A DNA stretch of 7,356 nt from DASQFU01 sp035632955. GTDB taxonomy: Bacteria > Eisenbacteria > RBG-16-71-46. Positions 1 through 6,628 of this stretch are shown in pieces. The stretch's first letter is position 1. The number at the start of each line of letters is the position of its first letter. The stretch is from NCBI GenBank assembly GCA_035632955.1, contig DASQFU010000082.1, positions 1 to 7,356 on the forward strand, in the 5' to 3' direction. The notes under the pieces were generated by a model. It saw nothing but the letters and a program-made list of their open reading frames with translations, did no database searches and was not told where the DNA came from. The position numbers and the translations under genes are program-made.

Positions 1-216
1 GAGCAGCGCGTCGAGCGCCAGCATCTCCTTCGACGGCCACCAGCGGTAGATCGTGGCTTTGCTCACGCCGGCCCTTTCGGCCACCGCGTCCATGCTCACC
101 GCGCCCAATCCGCGACGCAGGAGCAGCTCCGCGGCCGCGTCGAGAATCGCGTGTCGCGCCTTCTCGCTGCGCGGCCGTCCGCGTCTCGGCGTGCCGGTTG
201 TCGCCTCGCCGTCCAC
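1..216 (-). CDS. TetR-family transcriptional regulator, N-terminal part (cut by window edge)
   Basis: The first 72 residues are visible; the rest lies left of position 1. After a basic leader (RRGRPRSEKAR, residues 11-21) comes the TetR_N helix-turn-helix: ILDAAAELLLRRG (24-36), then SMDAVAERAGVSKATIYRWW (41-60) and PSKEMLALDALL. The signature 'AGVSKATIYRWWPSKE' holds the recognition helix and is diagnostic of the family. The start is GTG at 216: an in-frame TAG (226-228, the stop of the upstream gene) lies 9 bases before it, and AGGG overlapping that stop sits 7 bases from GTG. It is the third gene of the leftward oxidoreductase operon and is probably translationally linked to it. TetR proteins are usually ligand-relieved repressors acting as dimers on palindromes; the best local target is the palindrome at 2139-2156, which would make the operon autoregulated (inference). 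The ligand domain is not visible, so the inducer cannot be guessed. Confidence 0.93.
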   Translation of the reverse strand, partial: MDGEATTGTPRRGRPRSEKARHAILDAAAELLLRRGLGAVSMDAVAERAGVSKATIYRWWPSKEMLALDALL

Positions 217-225
217 CTTCGCGCC

Positions 226-1152
226 CTACCGAGATGCGAGCGCCGGCTCGCCCATCGGGTGTTCGTGCTCGCCCGCAGCCGCCCCGCTGAGGCGGGCGAG
301 CACCTGGTGCAGCGCTGCGATGTCGCGCTCCCCGTAGCCGAGCTCGCGCGCCTCGCCAAGCATGTCGTCCGCGGTTGCGGCGGAGGGGAGTGTGACGCCC
401 AGGCCCGTCGCTGCCTGCAGCGCGAGCCGGATGTCCTTCTGCATCAGTTGCACGTCGAACCATGCGGTCTCCGGCAAGTCGAGCAGGAGGGGGACGCGCG
501 TCTCGAGCATCGGCGAGCCGATCGAGCTCTCGCTCATGACCCGCGCTGCGAGTCGGGCATCGATGCCGCCCCGCTCGGCCAGCAGCAGCCCTTCGCTGAA
601 GGCAAGCGTCTGGACCGCGAGGCTTATGTTGATCGCCAGCTTGAGCAGCAGGCCCTGGCCGTTCTCACCGACGCGAGTCACGCTTTGGCCGAGCTCGCGC
701 AGCAGGGGCTCCGCGAGCCGGAAGGCCGCCTCCTCGCCGCCCACCATGAGGGTGAGCGTCCCGGTCTCGGCCTGCGGAACGCTCCCCGAGACCGGCCCGT
801 CGAGCATCCAGGCGCCGATCGATCGCACCCGCTCGGCGATGGTGGCGCTGGCTTCGGGGCTGACGGTGCTCATGTCGATGTAGACCTTCCCGGGCGTCAG
901 CCCGGCAAGGATGCCGTCCGGCCCGGCGGTGATCTCCTCGAGCGCCGCATCGTCGCTCACCATGCTGAACACGACGTCGGAGTCGGCGGCGACTTCCCGC
1001 GGCGTCGGCCGCCAGCGAAGGCCGCTGTCGATCAGCGGCTGCGCCTTCGCGACGGTGCGGTTGGTTCCGTGCACCTGATGGCCGGAGGCGAGCAGGCGGC
1101 CGGCGATCCGGCCGCCCATCGTCCCGAGCCCGACGAATCCGACGATGCTCAT
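226..1152 (-). CDS. NAD(P)-dependent beta-hydroxyacid dehydrogenase family oxidoreductase
   Basis: This 308-residue protein has the usual family length and layout (3-hydroxyisobutyrate dehydrogenase / tartronate semialdehyde reductase / GLYR1-like). Residues 5-13 (GFVGLGTMG) are the Rossmann dinucleotide loop. NRT at 31-33 follows the second strand, where NAD-preferring members carry an acidic residue, so NADP(H) is the likelier cofactor (inference). DGPVSG at 118-123 is the substrate-binding motif, K171 in GQGLLLKLAIN is the expected catalytic lysine with N175 four residues on, and QKD at 238-240 matches the conserved KD of the C-terminal helical domain. The enzyme should interconvert a beta-hydroxyacid and its semialdehyde in the cytoplasm; the substrate cannot be told. 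The ATG at 1152 shares ATGA with the stop of the aldo/keto reductase gene, and AAAGGGG lies 6 bases upstream. The TetR gene follows after 9 bases. The last 20 or so residues (GEHEHPMGEPALASR) look like a non-conserved tail. Confidence 0.95.
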   Translation of the reverse strand: MSIVGFVGLGTMGGRIAGRLLASGHQVHGTNRTVAKAQPLIDSGLRWRPTPREVAADSDVVFSMVSDDAALEEITAGPDGILAGLTPGKVYIDMSTVSPEASATIAERVRSIGAWMLDGPVSGSVPQAETGTLTLMVGGEEAAFRLAEPLLRELGQSVTRVGENGQGLLLKLAINISLAVQTLAFSEGLLLAERGGIDARLAARVMSESSIGSPMLETRVPLLLDLPETAWFDVQLMQKDIRLALQAATGLGVTLPSAATADDMLGEARELGYGERDIAALHQVLARLSGAAAGEHEHPMGEPALASR

Positions 1153-2111
1153 CGTTCGCCCCTTTCGATCTGCTCGACGTCCTCAGCCGTTAGGTCGAGG
1201 CCGGCGGCCGTGAGGATCGGGTCGACTTGGTCGGACCGGCGGAAGCCGACAATGGCACCGTCTACGGCCGGGTTGTGCAGCGTCCATGCGGCCGCTACCG
1301 CCCCCGGCGTCGTGTCGTAGCGCTCTGCGACGGCCTCCAGGCGCTCGACCTGTGCCAGGTGCCGTGATAGCTCGGGCTCCTGGAACCGCTCGTCGTGCTT
1401 GCGCCAGTCGTCGTCGGGCAGGTTCTCGATCCGCTCGCGCGTCATGCGCCCCGTCAGCAGGCCTGAGCCCATCGGCGAGTAGGCGATTACGCCGATCCCT
1501 TCGCGCTTGGCGAAGGGCAGGATCTCGTCCTCGACTTGGCGCGCGATGAGCGAGTAGGGCGGCTGCAGGGTCTCGACAGGCGCGATCTCCTGGATCCGCC
1601 GAAGCTGCTCGACGTCGAAATTCGACACGCCGATGTGGCGCACCAGCCCCCGGTCCTTCAGCTCGGCCAGCGCCGACCAGCCCTCCTCGACGTCTGCCTC
1701 GGGGTCGGGCCAGTGGATCTGGTAGAGGTCGATGGCGTCGACCCCAAGCCGCTCCAGGCTGGCCTCCGCCTCGCGGATCAGCGAGTCGCGCTTGAGGTTG
1801 TGGACGATCCGCCGGCCGGGCCCCTCGAGCAGCGAGCCCTTCGTAAACACGTAGGGCCGCTCCGCGACCCCCTCCAGCGCGCGTCCGACGATGCTCTCGG
1901 AATGCCCGAAGCCGTAGGCGGCGGCAGTGTCGATCCAGTTGACCCCCTGCTCGAGCGCGTGGAGGATGGCGGCGACCGACTCGTCATCGTCCTGCGGACC
2001 CCAGCCGGCCTCCCAGCCACCTCCCCCGATCGCCCAAGCACCGAAGCCGATGCGGGTGATCTCGAAGCCGGTTGTGCCGAGCCGGGCGGTCTTGAGCTGC
2101 GTCTTCAGCAT
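1149..2111 (-). CDS. Aldo/keto reductase
   Basis: A 320-residue NADPH-dependent aldo/keto reductase that should reduce aldehydes or ketones (or act in reverse) in the cytoplasm. All four catalytic residues are present: D61 and Y66 in WIDTAAAYGFGHSE (59-72), K91 in VFTKG, and H133 in DLYQIHWPDPE (128-138). GVSNF follows in the TIM barrel, and the C-terminal IVGFRRSDQV is the usual cofactor phosphate-binding segment. The open frame extends upstream to 2366, but the correct start is the ATG at 2111: it gives the family's normal N-terminus (LGTTGFEITRIGFGAW), has AAAGGA 6 bases upstream, and lies downstream of a good promoter. It is the first gene of a three-gene operon and its stop overlaps the start of the next gene (ATGA). 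Subfamily resemblance is to the YdjG/IolS/general stress type of AKR, but the substrate is not predictable. Confidence 0.96.
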   Translation of the reverse strand: MLKTQLKTARLGTTGFEITRIGFGAWAIGGGGWEAGWGPQDDDESVAAILHALEQGVNWIDTAAAYGFGHSESIVGRALEGVAERPYVFTKGSLLEGPGRRIVHNLKRDSLIREAEASLERLGVDAIDLYQIHWPDPEADVEEGWSALAELKDRGLVRHIGVSNFDVEQLRRIQEIAPVETLQPPYSLIARQVEDEILPFAKREGIGVIAYSPMGSGLLTGRMTRERIENLPDDDWRKHDERFQEPELSRHLAQVERLEAVAERYDTTPGAVAAAWTLHNPAVDGAIVGFRRSDQVDPILTAAGLDLTAEDVEQIERGER

Positions 2112-2138
2112 CGTCGTTCCTTTCGTTCCTGCATATCG

Positions 2139-2156
2139 AAACTGTACGTCTAGTTT
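2139..2156. promoter_or_regulatory. Candidate TetR operator palindrome overlapping the -10 box
   Basis: AAACTGTACGTCTAGTTT is an imperfect palindrome: 14 of 18 positions are symmetric, with arms AAACT/AGTTT and a symmetric ACGT core. It covers five of the six -10 bases and the expected transcription start, so a protein bound here would block RNA polymerase. Size and position fit a TetR dimer site, and a TetR gene is the last gene of the operon it controls. That this TetR binds here is inference. Confidence 0.6.
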
Positions 2157-2180
2157 AGTTCGGGACTGCCACGTTGTCAA
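2152..2180 (-). promoter_or_regulatory. Sigma70-type promoter of the aldo/keto reductase operon
   Basis: On the minus strand TTGACA (2180-2175) is followed after exactly 17 bases by TAAACT (2157-2152). The -35 is a perfect consensus and the -10 matches TATAAT at four of six positions. Transcription would begin near 2145, giving a leader of about 35 bases before the ATG at 2111. The AT-rich -10 stands out in a very GC-rich window. Confidence 0.75.
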
Positions 2181-2235
2181 GCAGGGCGAGCTCAAGGGCG
2201 GCGGAGGGGGGACACCGAGGCCGACCCCGGGCTCA

Positions 2236-2263
2236 CTGAATCGGGGAGCCAGCAGCGATTCAG
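2236..2263. repeat. Perfect 8-bp inverted repeat (hairpin)
   Basis: CTGAATCG at 2236-2243 and CGATTCAG at 2256-2263 are exact reverse complements around a 12-base loop. It lies upstream of the promoter at 2152-2180, in DNA with no supported gene. Confidence 0.6.
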
Positions 2264-2311
2264 CCAGCTGCCGTCCGCCACGGCCAGCGCCGGGAGTACT
2301 GCTTCCCAAGA

Positions 2312-2366
2312 GGAGCCGGATCCGTGTTGCGGCTGGGCCGGCTCCCGGTCCTTGTCCCAACCGCAA
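2312..2366. repeat. Overlapping, mutually exclusive inverted repeats
   Basis: GGAGCCGG (2312-2319) pairs with CCGGCTCC (2338-2345) around an 18-base loop. TTGCGGCTGGG (2327-2337) pairs with CCCAACCGCAA (2356-2366), also around 18 bases, with one mismatch that becomes a G-U wobble in minus-strand RNA. The arms interleave, so only one stem can form at a time. The function is unknown, and no transcript is evident on either strand. Confidence 0.5.
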
Positions 2367-2430
2367 GTGCGGGGAGCGAGCCGGCCAGGGCTGCGCGTTT
2401 CGACGCCGGACGGCCGTCCGCTATCCCACA

Positions 2431-2751
2431 GTGCCCGCGGGGATCGAGCTGGTACCGCTCGCGAAGCTCGTAGCGGAGTTCGAAGCGACCCCATCGGCGC
2501 AGGGGAGGCTCTTCACCCGCGTCGTGGGCAGCATGGCCGACGTCGGCCTAGCGGAGGCAGATGATGCTCCGGCAGTCCGGGGCGTAGGGGTGACCTTGGG
2601 GGTGCTTGGAGGCGAGACGTTGTTGCGGAACCGCATGAGCAACTGTTCGAGACGGAGCGTCGCGCTCAGCGAGTCCTTTGCCGAGCGGTACGCGCAGGCG
2701 TACGAGGCAAGGATCTGGGACGCGTGGCGGGGCGAGTTCGGGCTCGACTGA
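2431..2751 (+). CDS. Unrecognised rightward reading frame, possibly a gene remnant
   Basis: I do not recognise this protein. From GTG 2431 the frame gives 106 residues, beginning VPAGIELVPLAKLVAEFEA and ending in a charged, helix-like tail (SESFAERYAQAYEARIWDAW, then RGEFGLD). Third codon positions are mostly G or C through the frame and residue composition is protein-like, unlike the Arg/Ala/Ser-rich shadow frames around it. Against a normal gene: the frame runs open far upstream through the aldo/keto reductase promoter, GTG 2431 has no ribosome binding site, and ATG 2533 (72 residues) is an alternative with only a weak one. A short cysteine pattern in the same frame just upstream (CPNRKCGERAGQGC, about 2347-2388) may belong to it. 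It could be the 3' end of a decayed gene whose start is lost. A large inverted repeat begins 8 bases after the TGA. Confidence 0.3.
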   Translation: MPAGIELVPLAKLVAEFEATPSAQGRLFTRVVGSMADVGLAEADDAPAVRGVGVTLGVLGGETLLRNRMSNCSRRSVALSESFAERYAQAYEARIWDAWRGEFGLD

Positions 2752-2759
2752 GCCGGCCG

Positions 2760-2814
2760 ACGGCCCCGTGTCGGCTTAGGCGCACGGCGATGCCGCCGGA
2801 ACGCACGGGGCCGT
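2760..2814 (+). terminator. Long inverted repeat after the 2431-2751 frame, possible terminator
   Basis: ACGGCCCCGTG (2760-2770) and CACGGGGCCGT (2804-2814) are exact 11-bp reverse complements. The 33-base loop contains a smaller CGGC/GCCG hairpin. There is no T-tract on either side, so it is not a classical intrinsic terminator. Its place directly after a stop codon suggests transcription termination or mRNA 3'-end protection. Confidence 0.4.
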
Positions 2815-2978
2815 AGTCATCTCGGCCCGCCCACAACGCGACGCCTGACGGTGGCGCTGACACGATCTCGCTCCAGACGTGCCGAGTGGAGCGGCGCCCT
2901 AGCCTCGGTGGCAGGCATCTGCGCGCACTCAGTTGGCTGGCGCGGTCAGCGCGGCGTATCGATAGCAGTGTGCGCCGT
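2815..2978. other. Short non-coding gap
   Basis: I see no gene, RNA or clear signal here. The open frames crossing it are rich in Arg, Ala and Ser, have no ribosome binding sites and resemble chance frames in GC-rich DNA. Confidence 0.4.
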
Positions 2979-3188
2979 TCAGGGTGACCGCCGCGTGTTC
3001 GCGTCTGAGGCGATGCGTGGCTTGCCGGTCGTAGGGAAGCGCCGGTGGAGCCGACGCCAGACACGGCGCGGCCAGGGCTCGACCGACCGCGCACGGCTCG
3101 CCTCACTGCCGAGGCGCGGCGAGGTCGCCTCGGCGGCCCGCGCCTCGAGCTCGCGAGCGATCATGTGGGATTTCAGGTTCGTGTACAT
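2979..3188 (-). CDS. Small basic protein of unknown function
   Basis: A 69-residue protein, MYTNLKSHMIARELEARAAEA..., with an acidic/basic helix at residues 10-21 followed by a basic middle (WPRRVWRRLHRRF, about residues 39-51). The start is well supported: GAGGAG lies 5 bases before ATG 3188, and codons are GC-rich at the third position. The pattern of a short helix rich in E, A and R followed by an Arg-rich segment is common among small orphan proteins of high-GC actinobacteria (general impression, not a database match). Its Shine-Dalgarno overlaps the stop of the possible ORF at 3401-3198, which suggests translational coupling, and both lie downstream of the LuxR gene on the same strand. 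No signal peptide or membrane segment is seen. The function is unknown; the basic segment could bind nucleic acid. Confidence 0.5.
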   Translation of the reverse strand: MYTNLKSHMIARELEARAAEATSPRLGSEASRARSVEPWPRRVWRRLHRRFPTTGKPRIASDANTRRSP

Positions 3189-3197
3189 AGAGGCTCC

Positions 3198-3401
3198 TCA
3201 GGAGAGAACGCGCGCGCGGCGGGGCCGTGGCTGGACTAGGCCGCTGGGCGGACGCGCCGGCGCGACCGGAACACGAGACGCTGCGACTGGGCCCCGGGTC
3301 GACGGCGCGGCCGGCGTCCGTGCGCGCCGTGCGCGCGGAGGCTGCGGTGTGCGCATCAGTACGTCGAACGCCAGCGCCGCGAAGAGATGGTGTGGGGGCA
3401 T
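3198..3401 (-). CDS. Possible small proline/arginine-rich ORF
   Basis: A 67-residue frame beginning MPPHHLFAALAFDVLMRTPQ and then low in complexity (Ala, Pro, Arg). GGGAAGA lies about 8 bases before the ATG, a modest ribosome binding site. The support is positional: it starts 48 bases after the LuxR stop, and its TGA (3200-3198) is embedded in the Shine-Dalgarno of the next small gene (TGAGGAG), as in translationally coupled genes. The composition of its second half is also what chance GC-rich frames look like. It may instead be a leader or untranslated region. Confidence 0.28.
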   Translation of the reverse strand: MPPHHLFAALAFDVLMRTPQPPRARRARTPAAPSTRGPVAASRVPVAPARPPSGLVQPRPRRARVLS

Positions 3402-3448
3402 GGGCCGATCTTCCCGGCCCGGGCGGGTGGTTCGCGCGAGGCGAATCC

Positions 3449-6193
3449 CTACTGTGGATCGCGTTCGTGTAGGGGTTCACCCCAGCCGTCTGGGGGCAGG
3501 GCGCGCGCCAGTTCGGTGCGCGAGCGGATCCCGAGCTTGCGGTACACGCGTCCGAGGTGGAGCTCGATGGTCTTTGCGCTGAGGAACAGGCGGCTGGCGA
3601 TCTCGCGATTGGTGGCGCCGCCACCTGCGAGCAGCGCGACCTCGAGTTCGCGTGGCGTGAGCTGGTTGACGAGCGCCGGGTTGCGTGCCCGCGGTGTCTG
3701 CCCGCTGGCGCGCAGCTCCTCGCGCGCGCGCCCGGTCCAGCCGGCTGCGCCGAGTCGCTCGAAGCCGAGCATGGCGGCTTGCAGCTGGGCGCGCGCAGCG
3801 CGGCGATGCCCGCCGCGGCGCAGCCGCTCTCCCCACGCCAGTTCGACGCGTGCGCGCTCGAACGGCGAGACGCGATCCGGATCGCAGAGCGCGAGCGCCG
3901 CAGCGAAGGCGCGATCGACGTCGGCGTCGGGGGCGAGCAGCGCGCGGCAGCGGGCTGCTGCGGCCGTGGCCCAGGCCCCGGGCCGGCGCGCCGTGCGCCG
4001 TTCGAACGCGGCGAGCACGCGGCGCGCGTCGGGCGCCCGGTCGCAGCGCACGTACGCCTCGATCAGGTCGGGCGCCCAGAGCAGGTGGTCCGGTGCGGCT
4101 AAGGCGCTCGTGATGGCCTCCACGGACTCGAGCGCGGCGACCGCCGCCTCCGCGTCGCCGGCGCCGAGCTCGAGCCGGCCGAGCGCGTCGAGGGCATACA
4201 CCTCGGTCTCGCGGTCCTGGCGGGGGGCGGCCATCTCGATCGCCGTGTGCGCATGCTGACGGCCGGCGACGTCACCGAGCACGGCGTCGACCGCCGCCAG
4301 CGCGGCGAGCGAAATTGCGTGCCAGTGGTGTAGCCGCTTCTCCTCCGCGAGCCGGACCGCCTCGTGCGCGGCGACGCTGGCCTGGCTGACGTGGCCGCAA
4401 CGCAGCTCCAGCCGGCTGCTCGTGCTCAGCGCGCAGATCAGGCCGACGATGTTGCCCCGGGCGCGCCACTGTGCAGCTGCTCGCTCGAGCACCCGCCGTG
4501 CGAGCGCGTGCTCCTCGAGCACCATGAGGCACTCGGCGAACGCCCTCGCCCAACCGGTCATCCGCTCCGCGGCCAGCTCGATGCTGGCGCCTCGCTGCGC
4601 CGCGCTGCCGGCCTTCGCGTCCAAGATGTCCTGCCAGGCGAGTGCCGCCAGCATCGGCATGTGGGTTTCCGCGTCATCCGCGCTGAGCTGTTCGTGCGCG
4701 TGCGCGAGCAGCTCGCGCGCGCGCTGCACGTCAAAGCGTTCGGACGCGAGCCACCAGGCGTGAACGGCGAGGTCGGCGGCGCGCACCGGGTCCACCGCCT
4801 CCACGCGCGCGGCCTCGCTCAGCACCATTTCGATCGGCGCGCCCACGTCTCCATGGGCGCGGGCCGCGTGGAGCCGGGCGTCGACGAGGTCAGCGCGCAG
4901 CAACGGGTCCTCGGCCAGCTCGAGCCCGTCTTCGAGCAACCTGATCGCTCCATCGCTGCGCCCGCCGCGGTCGGCGGCGCGCCCGGCGTACAGGAGCCGG
5001 GACGCACGCCGCGCCGGGTCGCGCGTGAGCCGAGCCGCCCGCTCGTACAGCCGCTGCTCGTCGGCGACACTGCGTGGCGCGGCGCGCTGGGCTGCGGCGT
5101 CGAGTGCCTCAGCGAGCGCCTCGTCGGCGCCCACGGCAGCTTCCGCGAGATGCCACACGTCCCGGTCCTGCGGGTCGTCTCGCAGTGCGGCGGCCAGTGC
5201 CGTGTGAGCGGCGCGCCGCTCACCTGCACTCGCAGCGGTATAGATCGCCGAGCGCACAAGCGGATGGCGGAACGCGAGCTCAGTCCCGCGCACGCGCACC
5301 AGCCCGGCGGCCTCCGCCTCGTCGATCGCCGCGAACGCTTCGCCGACCACGGCCGCAATCACGCCGAGGTCGCCGTCTTCGCTCGCCGCCGCGACCAGCA
5401 GCGTGCGCCGCGCCGCGGGCGACAGCCCGGCCGCCCGCGCCAGGAACGCGCGCTCGACGCGCTCGCCGATCGCCACCGGGTGCTCCAGCGACTCGCCACC
5501 CGCCCGCTGGCCCTCGCTGAGCACGAGCGGCACCTCCAACAGCGCGAGCGGGTTTGCACCGGTCGCCTCGATCAACCGGTCGGCGACCCCCGCAGCCAGC
5601 GCGACCCCCGCGGAACCGAGCAGCACGCGAGCGGCGTCGGCGCCCAGACCGCCGACCGCCACGCACTCAAGTCCGTGCAGGTCGGCGGCACGGCCTTCTC
5701 CCGGCCGGATCGCCACCAGCATCGCGATCCGCTCCGCCTCGATGCGGCGCGCCACGAACCCGACGCCCTCTGCCGACGCGGCATCAAGCCAGTGCGCGTC
5801 GTCGACCAGACACAGGACCGGCCTCGTTTCCGAAGCCGCGGCGAGCAGGTACAGCGCGCCAGCGAAGGCAAGGTACAGGTCAAGCGACGCCCGCTCCGTC
5901 AGTCCCAGCGCCCGGCGCAGCGCCTCGGCCTGCGGCTCTGGCACGGCCGCGAGCTCCCCGAGGACCGGGCGCAGCAGCTGCAGCAATCCCGAGAACGCGA
6001 GCCTGGCCTCCGACTGGACGCCGACGGCATGCAACACCGTGAAGTCCTTCGCGTATGCCGCAGTGTGCTCGAGCAACGCGGTCTTGCCGATCCCAGGCTC
6101 ACCCTCGAGGACGAGCGCTCCACTGCGACCTGCACGCGCGCCGGCCAGAAGCGCTTCGAGCCGGGCGCACTCGGGTGCGCGCCCCACGATCAT
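3449..6193 (-). CDS. Large ATP-binding LuxR-family transcriptional regulator
   Basis: A 914-residue regulator of the large ATP-binding LuxR type (LAL/MalT-like). The N-terminus is an AAA/STAND ATPase: Walker A GEPGIGKT at 31-38, Walker B LCLVDDAHW at 127-135, TGANPLALLE at 211-220 (the GNPL motif of such ATPases), and a winged-helix-type segment FRHPLVRSAIY at 308-318. Residues of roughly 320-830 are Ala/Arg/Leu-rich helical repeats of TPR style, the usual signal-sensing scaffold. The C-terminus (845-898) is a LuxR HTH: LTPRELEVALL, TNREIASRLF, LSAKTIELHLGRVYRKLGI. The start at 6193 is fixed by an in-frame TAG 9 bases upstream and by AGGA 7 bases before ATG. No recognisable target operon lies beside it; the small ORFs at 3401-2979 follow on the same strand. 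The effector ligand and regulon are unknown. Confidence 0.96.
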   Translation of the reverse strand: MIVGRAPECARLEALLAGARAGRSGALVLEGEPGIGKTALLEHTAAYAKDFTVLHAVGVQSEARLAFSGLLQLLRPVLGELAAVPEPQAEALRRALGLTERASLDLYLAFAGALYLLAAASETRPVLCLVDDAHWLDAASAEGVGFVARRIEAERIAMLVAIRPGEGRAADLHGLECVAVGGLGADAARVLLGSAGVALAAGVADRLIEATGANPLALLEVPLVLSEGQRAGGESLEHPVAIGERVERAFLARAAGLSPAARRTLLVAAASEDGDLGVIAAVVGEAFAAIDEAEAAGLVRVRGTELAFRHPLVRSAIYTAASAGERRAAHTALAAALRDDPQDRDVWHLAEAAVGADEALAEALDAAAQRAAPRSVADEQRLYERAARLTRDPARRASRLLYAGRAADRGGRSDGAIRLLEDGLELAEDPLLRADLVDARLHAARAHGDVGAPIEMVLSEAARVEAVDPVRAADLAVHAWWLASERFDVQRARELLAHAHEQLSADDAETHMPMLAALAWQDILDAKAGSAAQRGASIELAAERMTGWARAFAECLMVLEEHALARRVLERAAAQWRARGNIVGLICALSTSSRLELRCGHVSQASVAAHEAVRLAEEKRLHHWHAISLAALAAVDAVLGDVAGRQHAHTAIEMAAPRQDRETEVYALDALGRLELGAGDAEAAVAALESVEAITSALAAPDHLLWAPDLIEAYVRCDRAPDARRVLAAFERRTARRPGAWATAAAARCRALLAPDADVDRAFAAALALCDPDRVSPFERARVELAWGERLRRGGHRRAARAQLQAAMLGFERLGAAGWTGRAREELRASGQTPRARNPALVNQLTPRELEVALLAGGGATNREIASRLFLSAKTIELHLGRVYRKLGIRSRTELARALPPDGWGEPLHERDPQ

Positions 6194-6275
6194 GGCGCGA
6201 TCCTACGCAAACGCGGCGACGGTCTACAGGGACGCGCGAACATAAGCCGCGAGTGCGCCCGCTCCCCGCGACGGA

Positions 6276-6288
6276 CAGCTGGCAGCTG
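6276..6288. promoter_or_regulatory. Candidate operator: doubled CAGCTG palindrome
   Basis: CAGCTG-G-CAGCTG is symmetric around its central base and lies about 80 bp upstream of the LuxR-type gene's ATG. No strong -35/-10 pair is visible between it and the start (only a weak TATGTT near 6240 on the minus strand). It could be a binding site for the LuxR protein or another dimeric regulator, or chance. Confidence 0.3.
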
Positions 6289-6628
6289 CGCAACCCTCTC
6301 GTGTCGTTCGCGCCGGTGGAACCGCACCAGTCGGACAGAGACCGACCACTGCTCTCTTGCGCGACGAGCGAAAGCGCGCCCGGCGCCGCCCCAGGTGCTC
6401 GCCCTGGACGAGATCCGGGAGCGACGGCTGGCCAAGCCCACGCTCCCGCTCCCCCTGCCCGAGGGAGACTCTGGCGACGGTCGCAGGCAACCCAGCGCTT
6501 TCTGAATACGGCGCGCGCCGATCGCGCGCCCCGCTCACGTTGGGGTGAGGTCGAGAATCATTGCAGCGAGAGTTGCAGCGGGAGGGGCGCAAGACCGCTT
6601 TACGACGCGGGTTAGGGCCGATTCGCCG
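6289..6628. other. Intergenic stretch without a supported gene
   Basis: Several frames are open here on both strands, but none has a start with a ribosome binding site, a recognisable motif or convincing composition. Apart from the 12-bp tandem repeat at 6561-6584, I see nothing definite. Its position just 5' of a tRNA fragment is compatible with decayed mobile-element DNA. Confidence 0.5.
6561..6584. repeat. 12-bp tandem direct repeat, two copies
   Basis: TTGCAGCGAGAG (6561-6572) is followed immediately by TTGCAGCGGGAG (6573-6584), identical except for one base. It lies 45 bp before the tRNA-Arg fragment. Short direct repeats near an attachment core can be integrase arm-type sites, but two copies are weak evidence. 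Confidence 0.45.

Noticed and set aside
151..1320. A 389-codon plus-strand frame opposite the dehydrogenase gene
   Set aside because: The opposite strand encodes a full beta-hydroxyacid dehydrogenase with conserved residues. The plus frame has no motif or ribosome binding site and reads as a mirror of GC-rich codons.
2112..2366. An upstream extension of the aldo/keto reductase to 2366
   Set aside because: The added residues are proline/glycine-rich, match no AKR N-terminus, and would cross the promoter. ATG 2111 has a good ribosome binding site.
2666..3106. A 146-codon leftward frame across the middle region
   Set aside because: It is Arg/Ser-rich without motifs or a ribosome binding site, and it overlaps the better-supported frames at 2431-2751 and 3188-2979.
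4364..6505. A 713-codon open frame on the plus strand, opposite the LuxR-type gene
   Set aside because: It is antisense to a protein with clear Walker and HTH motifs, has no start signal or recognisable domain, and is Arg/Gln/Ala-rich as expected of a shadow frame in high-GC DNA.
6604..6628. GACGCGGGTT...GATTC...GCCGCC resembles the 3' end of a tmRNA
   Set aside because: The match is broken by an inserted AGGGC and missing bases, the T-stem cannot form properly, and no other tmRNA part is seen. It is probably coincidental.
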